In this document: piece by piece, positions 57,701 through 64,000 of the stretch
Numbering within the stretch: the stretch's first letter is position 1
Layout: the number at the start of each line of letters is the position of its first letter
Assembly (NCBI GenBank): GCA_963920575.1
Contig: OY986968.1
Coordinates: 27,286,129-27,350,128, forward strand
Source: Narthecium ossifragum
Lineage: Eukaryota > Streptophyta > Magnoliopsida > Dioscoreales > Nartheciaceae
Direction of reading: 5' to 3'
DNA length: 64,000 nt
The notes under the pieces: generated by a model
What the model was told of the DNA's origin: nothing
Databases searched by the model: none
Seen by the model: the letters and a program-made list of their open reading frames with translations, nothing else
Program-made: the position numbers and the translations under genes

Positions 57701-60700
57701 CAAAACATGTATGAAATTGTAATACTGCGACCCAAGATTTATCATTATACTTGTGTTCAATGTCTATACGCCACCAATGAGCCCAAGAAAATTTCAAAGA
57801 TACAATTAAAGAGATCCAAAGAGATCGTTTGAGCTACTGCACATAACTGGAAAAGCCTAAGAATATAATCTCTTATGAAGAGATACATCTTAGTATATAC
57901 CACGCAGGAAGAGTATATGGAAAGCCTAAAAACATAGATATCAAATGGAGGCATATGTCTTGGTAAATACAGGCACCATAGACCAGAATTGTCTAGCACC
58001 TTAGCTCTTCAGATGGTTACCCTTTCTCTCCATTCCAATAACTTCTCTACCTTCTTCTAGCCTAGTCTAGTTCTAGCCTAGTTCATAGGAAATACCAATG
58101 ATCATAGGACTAGTTGTGGCTGTTGTCACTACTGGCTACAGTTATGGTGAGCGATACAAAAGTAGGAAAGGGAAAAGGAGAAAAGGAATGAACAAAAGGA
58201 GTAGAAAGAGGGACACAAAAGAAAAAGGGAGGGGAGAAAACATAGGAGAAATAGGCTAACCTATTGGAGCATGAGTACTATGTGTAAGACTTCGGAGCTC
58301 TGCTATTACAATCATGATTTGTTATAGGATATAGTAAATACATCGGTTACACATTACAGACTAACTAAAAATAATAAAGGAACCTTTGCCAGAATGATAT
58401 AAAAAACACAAATCATATATGCACGTGAATATATAACATAGGACGCTGTGAGCTCTTGGCAATGAGCTAGGCATCCTTGAAAAATAGAAACTGAGCAGAG
58501 CCCGGCCTGCCAACTGAAAAACATCTAAGTAGGCCTGTAAAAAATGTCAGCCCACCAAAAACCCAACCCTCTAAACTCAACGCAACCCCAATATCTCATC
58601 TAGCTGGTTGGCTTAAGTTCTAAAGACTATCTAAACTCAGACCTGTATTGAGTATTGGGTTGGGCTTGGGACAAAATTTAGTGAAAATTTAATGACCAGA
58701 TCCAAAGTGACCCAACTGAGATGTAAATAGGTCTATTCCCCTGATCCTAATCATACTTGAATATGATTCAAACATTGTCTATCAACCAGCTTGGTAGAAG
58801 CTAAAGATCCTCGGTTTAATATCCACATATGCAACTCTACATCTCTACCCATCACCCCTTTTGAACATGTTTTTCATCAGAACTCCTCAGAGGATATCTA
58901 TTCCTTGGTGCACTCTCCGGATAGTAGACAGTTTCCAAATGCCATGTGGTATCATTGGACACAGAACTTCTCTCCCCTTATGTACCTCTAATTACACCTC
59001 TCCCCCTATGTACCTCTAATTATGCTACCTTTAATTATTCTCAGTCAGATGTCTCCAAGAAAAGTCCGAGCATTCAGACATTCTTTACTACAGCAAAACA
59101 GAACAGGGTATAACAGGGTTATGCGCACGAAGTCGTGTGCCTGCTGTTATTTCTCACAAACTGCAATCAAGCAACTTCTTGTTGTATTTAAGCACTTTTG
59201 CTACACATTAAAACTAAGGGAAGGGTATTTTACAAACTGAAAAGCTCAAGTTCTGCTGGAAGGCAATAGAGATGAACACAAAACAAAACACAAAACTATG
59301 CTTCACAAATCACTTCAATACAGTAATACTCTTCATGGAAGGCACTGCCAAAAATATTATTCCACAATGTATAGCCCTCCTATTAATTAGCAGAACTTGC
59401 TTCCTGCTAATCACAATAACAGGAGAAAATCAACTTTGATCTCATGCTAAAAGAAGAGCCAAGCAGTACCTCACAGGCATGGGGTATATCCTGACCAGTC
59501 ATGGCTAACCGTGTCAATTCATGGCCAATTTCTTGTTCTGAAGGACAAAGTTCCGCCCACTTTAAGAAGTCCGAGAATCTCCACAAGAGAGGAGCAGGGC
59601 CCTCTTCCTTTTGTGAATCCATATATCCTCCACGATGGGCAGCCACTAAACCCTGATAAAATAGAAGAGGTTAGAAAACAAAGTATAAGGATGGAAAAGG
59701 CAACAGCAAATTCCATAACATACCTTCAGAAAAGATTCTGCAAGAATGCGCGCAATACTGGGCGGAGGCATGGTATGGGTCTCCACCAAGAGTCTGGCTT
59801 CCTCAAGAGAGTCTTGGGCTTTCAGAGAAAGCAACTGCAGCAATTCAATTGGCGGTTTCTCGAATGCTTCAGAAAATGAAACCCCTAACACTTTCGCTGC
59901 TTTGACAACTGCTATTATCCTTCTGCATACTCCAAGTCCAGAACCCTCGACGCACTTAGTAGCTAAAGATTCTAATGCCTGGAATTGTGTCACAATAATA
60001 TCTTAGATTGGTGAAAATTTGACATGCAAAAAAAATGACATGCAAAATTTTTTTTTCTTGTTTTTGACAAATGTCGACAAATCATATAAAACACAAAAGG
60101 CACTAAACAAAACAAGAACCTAACCTGCAATGAGTCAATCACATTCTTGCTTCTCGGCAAATCGCATGTATCCATTATTGAAAGGACTTCAGGATCCAAC
60201 ACAGATTCACTAATTTCTCCACTATCACTAGCGGATGAAAGGGTAGCCAACTTCAAAGCAGCATCAACAAGTACCATCTCATATGGTACAAGTGTTGGAG
60301 ATAGCTTATTTTGAAGTTGCTTAGCTGCTGTTATTTGCCCAAAATCCAACAGAGCAAGAACAGCTCTCTCCAAGTCTGCAGGTCTTACCTTCTCCTCCCA
60401 TCCCGAAACAGATGCTTCTATTTTCACATTTTCCTCTTGCAACTGCAGATTTTTTGATGTCTCACCACTGGTTCTAAAATTACGAGGAGAGTTAGGAGAG
60501 TCACTAGAGTCATTGCTACTGTCTGCACTATCAGCAACAGGTCTTCGGTTTGGGAGATAGTTTTTTGCCCTTCGCTTTATCCTCGTACCACTTGCTCCAG
60601 AGGCTAGATTATGAATTTCAGCAACATGCAAGTGCCTATTATTTATATGGCTAGTTTCCTTCTCAACATTCTTCTCCATAGGTCTCATTTGCATTGCATT

Positions 60701-63700
60701 AATATGACTATCCATTTTAGCAATGACACTAGCAGTGTGTTCTATAATGCTGACACCACTTCCATTCGTAGGGTTCAAAACAGAACTATGCAGGATCGAG
60801 TCACTTTCAGCTTTGGACTGGGCTTCTGACTCCACGGCTAAGAGCCATACTCTTGTCTCAATCTCCCGCAGAAGATGCAGAGGATAGACACTGCAATGAA
60901 AGATATTTCAAATTATACTCAAAGAAACTAGTGGCACACTATCAGCATTGATAAGTATGACAATATTACTTACGGGTTGGACTGAGTCATAGTTCCACTA
61001 AGCCACTGTAGGGAAAGTAAAAGCATTTCGTGTAATTCTCTTGCTGGTATCTCTTTCTCAATAGATTCTGCGTGCTTAAGGAAAAACATCCCTGCCTGCA
61101 CAAGAAAAGCATTAGATCGAAATATGAGGGAGCAAAAATTGCTTGTCAAGTGAATATAGTCCATAACAAGCTTGAACCTGCAATGGAGGAAAAGAATATC
61201 GCATGAAAAGTGATTGGCAGTGGTTCCATAAAGCATATCTCTCTTCTGGCACATCCCACAAAAATTCCTTCCATTCTGCCACCATGGATTCAGCCTATAG
61301 AAGATAGCAGTTAGCAACAATAATGTATGAATTATCTAATCTTAGCAATTTTTGGAACTTTTATCACATATATCCTGAATTTTGTAGAGTAACAAATATT
61401 CATCAAAAACTAACAGCAGCTTGCCAAACGAAGGCTTCAGAGAGAAAGAATACATGTATGACGGGCATAACATCTACAATTGGATGAAAGAGCATAAGCC
61501 TCATGTAATTCGATGAAGAAAGCAGTACTCAAATAAAGGGCAGAATTAAGACAGATAAACATCAAATTAGGGCCTGTTTGGCATGCATCCCGCATGGAAT
61601 CCAGGATCCGGAATCCGCGGTATCCGCATACCGATTTCGGTATCCGCCCTTGGACGGATTCCGTTTTTTGGAATCCACCGGTGCGCCAAACGCCGGGATC
61701 CAGGAATCCGGAATCCACGGATTCCGGGATCCGGCGGATTCGCCCCCATTCCATGCTGCCAAACAGGCGCTTAGATACTAAGCATAAAAAACATCTCATT
61801 CTTTTCATTTTTGTAGACTAGACAGTTTAATTTTGATTGAGTTTCTTTTAATTCTAAAGTTTACAAGATTAAAAAAATAAAACAGGCAAGTAAAAATTCC
61901 TTTTCTCTTCAAATTCTCCCTTTTTTTAAAAAAAAATCCTTCTTTTCATTCTCAAATGAGGATACAAAGAATTAGAGTTTCATAAAATATCTTAATGGAA
62001 TACATGTAATGATGAATGTTTTTTTTTACATAATGGAAGTAAACTATTCAAGCAGCTCTATGATGTAATGGCACAAGGAGGACAAGGCAGGTCTGCATAA
62101 AATGGAATCTTCTTCATCAATGACTAAAATTAAACTCCATGGGCAAATTAACAGGTGGTGTCACTCACATTATCATCACATAAGCAGCAGTAGTAAGCCC
62201 AAAAAACTGCTAATTATCAGGAAACAGGACGTAATGTGACAGATGACCAACTTGGTTAGTATGAGGTTATAACCTCTCACCCCTTCATTCTTTAAGATTG
62301 TAAATGAAACAAAAATTACCGTGCCAGTGGCCTTTGGCCACCACAATACATGCGAACACTTAACATTGATGTGCCAGTAAAAATGAGCAGGATTGCCAAG
62401 GATTAACATTCCAGTGCACATGTTTTGTGCAAGTATTTGACTGGCACACGGCACGAAACTCAAGCCATAGCTAAAGAGGTTAGCACAAGCCAAAATTACT
62501 TCATTAAGGTTCCTAAAACTTTCTACGCATTTACATAATATGAGACCTATGGATCCTCCAGTTTCAAAAAACGTCAACAGGTGTCTTATATGTAGTAAAA
62601 CTTCTAGTTCTTGCAAAGTAGAAGGAATCAAATTGGCTACCTTTTAAAACTTAATATGAACAAAGGACCTCTCATCTCATGCGGGGATAATATGACTCAG
62701 GTTTGCACAGTGAAATTAGCATTTTGATTTACATGTACAACAAATAATCACTTGCCTCATGTAGTACATAGGCTGGACATCATAAATGCTCACCACCATT
62801 TTAGACTAAGAAATACCTGTGTTTCAGTAACATGGTGAAGAGAGGAACTCCAAGATGAACCACTCGATTCCAGCTGTCTTGCCCAATTACGAGCTTCTTC
62901 CCAAAGTCCATTTTTCTCCAAAGCAGTCAAAAGAGAGGCATCATCCAAGGCTTCATTCCCAAGATATACACTATCATCTTTCCGTAATGAAGGTTCAGCT
63001 AAGTTGATCTTCCAATAATGCCGGCGGAAACATGCAGAAGCAGATCCCCCATCTCCAAAATCAGCTGCTGCTAGAAGTTGCAACAAGCATCTTTTCTCAT
63101 ATGCTGATGGACATGTTAACAATACTGCCTCTGCAGCTTTAACAGCAGTAGAGCTTGTCCATGTTGGTTTAATTTGCCCATCTCTTGGCATGTTTGATGG
63201 AAATACCGAAGATTCTTCCTTTATTCTGGCTGAAAATGATGCAAGATGTGCTGAAGATTCAGACAATCTCATTTGGGAGAATGCCTGAAAATTGTGTTGA
63301 ACAAGTAATAATAATTTAATTCATATTGGATAATTGATCCTTGGTAGAGTAAATTCAGAGAACACCATACATAATAATTTAAGTATAAATTTTTCTCCAG
63401 TAATTCTAGAGTATAGGATACCTGAAGGGAACGGATGAAAGGGAGAAGAGAACATGATGGCAGAAACATCTCAAAAGCTCTAAGCAAAGGAAGAAATAGA
63501 TGTTGCTCACAAAGCACAGCGACCATATTTGACAGCGAAGCAAGCCCTTCGACAAGATCACTGGGTGCTTTTGATTGTTCAGTGATCATCCTTTTCCTTT
63601 CCTCCTCAAAAGAAATTTCCTCAGCAATGGAAACTATAGCTTGACTTGGCATATTAGGAGACTTATGTGCTGAACTTTTTTTCAGATTCCCAGGTGTGGG

Positions 63701-64000
63701 GTCCATTAAGCGCCTACGCTTCGGGCTCCTCCGATTGTAATGAAAAGTAAGACTTCTACTTTCCATGGGTAATTTATTTATTGCCTCTATAGCAGCCCCA
63801 ACACTATCGGTGATTTTGGAGTTTATATCATTCACCTTGATTGATGATGTTTCCCTAAAAAAAGCAGCAAATAATAAGCTTGAAGTAAAAATGTATGGCA
63901 GATAATAAAAGTGTAACAGCGTCTGGACCCAAAGGTCCATAGATAAGTGCAAAGGCTGCACGTAAATTTTATACCTTGCTGCAGTAATCTCCAGCCAGAC
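54779..64000 (-). CDS. Spatacsin (SPG11)-like protein, 3' part of the gene
   Basis: Ten exons lie in the window and the gene runs off the right edge: 63422-63854, 62817-63284, 61178-61294, 60974-61095, 60125-60890, 59724-59978, 59470-59652, 56795-57133, 54779-55531, plus an edge exon beyond 63960 that I cannot fix. The last exons carry FKMH-type spatacsin C-terminal sequence: [60 protein letters not shown], ending [10 protein letters not shown]. Helical-repeat sequence precedes it ([20 protein letters not shown]). In animals spatacsin acts with spastizin and AP-5 in lysosome reformation; the plant role is not established. A Ser/Asn-rich insert ([20 protein letters not shown]) sits in the 60125-60890 exon. 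Introns carry several repeats. Confidence 0.85.
56455..56720. repeat. Intronic repeat with 'ggcac/gtgcc' words
   Basis: Inside the intron between exons 55531 and 56795. It is rich in 'cggcacataccgacac', 'gtgccag' and 'ggcacgcc' pieces and their complements. A related segment with 'accgtgccagt' and 'actggcacacggcac' as inverted ends lies at 62321-62455, also in an intron of this gene. Probably decayed MITE-like copies. Confidence 0.45.
61571..61770. mobile_element. Tourist/PIF-Harbinger-like MITE in a spatacsin-like intron
   Basis: A 200-bp element starting gggcctgtttggcatg and, as reverse complement of its end, gcgcctgtttggcagc. It is flanked by TTA at 61568-61570 and 61771-61773. The interior is GC-rich with repeated 'ggatccggaatccgcgg' words. 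GGGCCTGTTTGG ends with a TTA duplication are classic for this superfamily. It lies in the intron between the 62817 and 61294 exons. Confidence 0.9.

Overview
The window is nuclear DNA from a flowering plant, probably a monocot. The genes have short exons with GT-AG introns (two appear to be GC-AG), separated by AT-rich, transposon-laden spacers. The gene families are plant ones: CYP96 P450s, SYP12-type syntaxin, GH17+X8 glucanase, and type I inositol polyphosphate 5-phosphatase. The monocot call is inference from the GC-rich P450 exons and Tourist/Mutator-like repeats. I could not fix a genus.

Layout. 1-1.4 kb is a tandem array ending in a 200-N gap. A decayed RPT6 proteasome-ATPase exon lies at about 1.6 kb. 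A CYP96-like P450 with one in-frame stop is at 2.05-3.61 kb, and its intact paralogue is at 9.59-11.18 kb. Between them are a cluster of three unrelated gene fragments (4.4-6.1 kb), a 1.28-kb Mutator-like element with a 9-bp target duplication whose empty site survives in a neighbouring duplicate, and a foldback element. A small histone-fold gene follows (11.8-12.2 kb), then about 3 kb with no recognisable gene.

The central part holds an inositol polyphosphate 5-phosphatase (15.6-19.0 kb, +). A UGT80-like glycosyltransferase (20.3-25.4 kb, -) lies head-to-head with a DHRS12-like dehydrogenase (26.0-28.8 kb, +). A tRNA-Gly(GCC) and an intronless SYP124/125-like syntaxin (29.6-30.5 kb, -) come next. 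A full-length but broken L1-type LINE (31.1-37.3 kb, -) sits directly downstream of a choline/ethanolamine kinase gene (37.4-41.0 kb, -). 41-46.8 kb is repeat-rich, with a possible solo LTR, an AT-rich stretch, a second 200-N gap, a minisatellite and a second foldback element.

The right part carries a GH17 beta-1,3-glucanase (46.9-48.4 kb, -) divergent from a SAM transporter gene (49.6-54.0 kb, +), with a hAT-like element between them. The 3' part of a spatacsin-like gene (54.8 kb to the window edge, -) closes the window.

The genes look like a normal plant neighbourhood of unrelated housekeeping and metabolic loci; there is no operon-like logic. I found no convincing undescribed system. The most unusual stretch is 1.5-8.5 kb, where transposon activity, captured or duplicated gene fragments and tandem P450 duplication have piled up.
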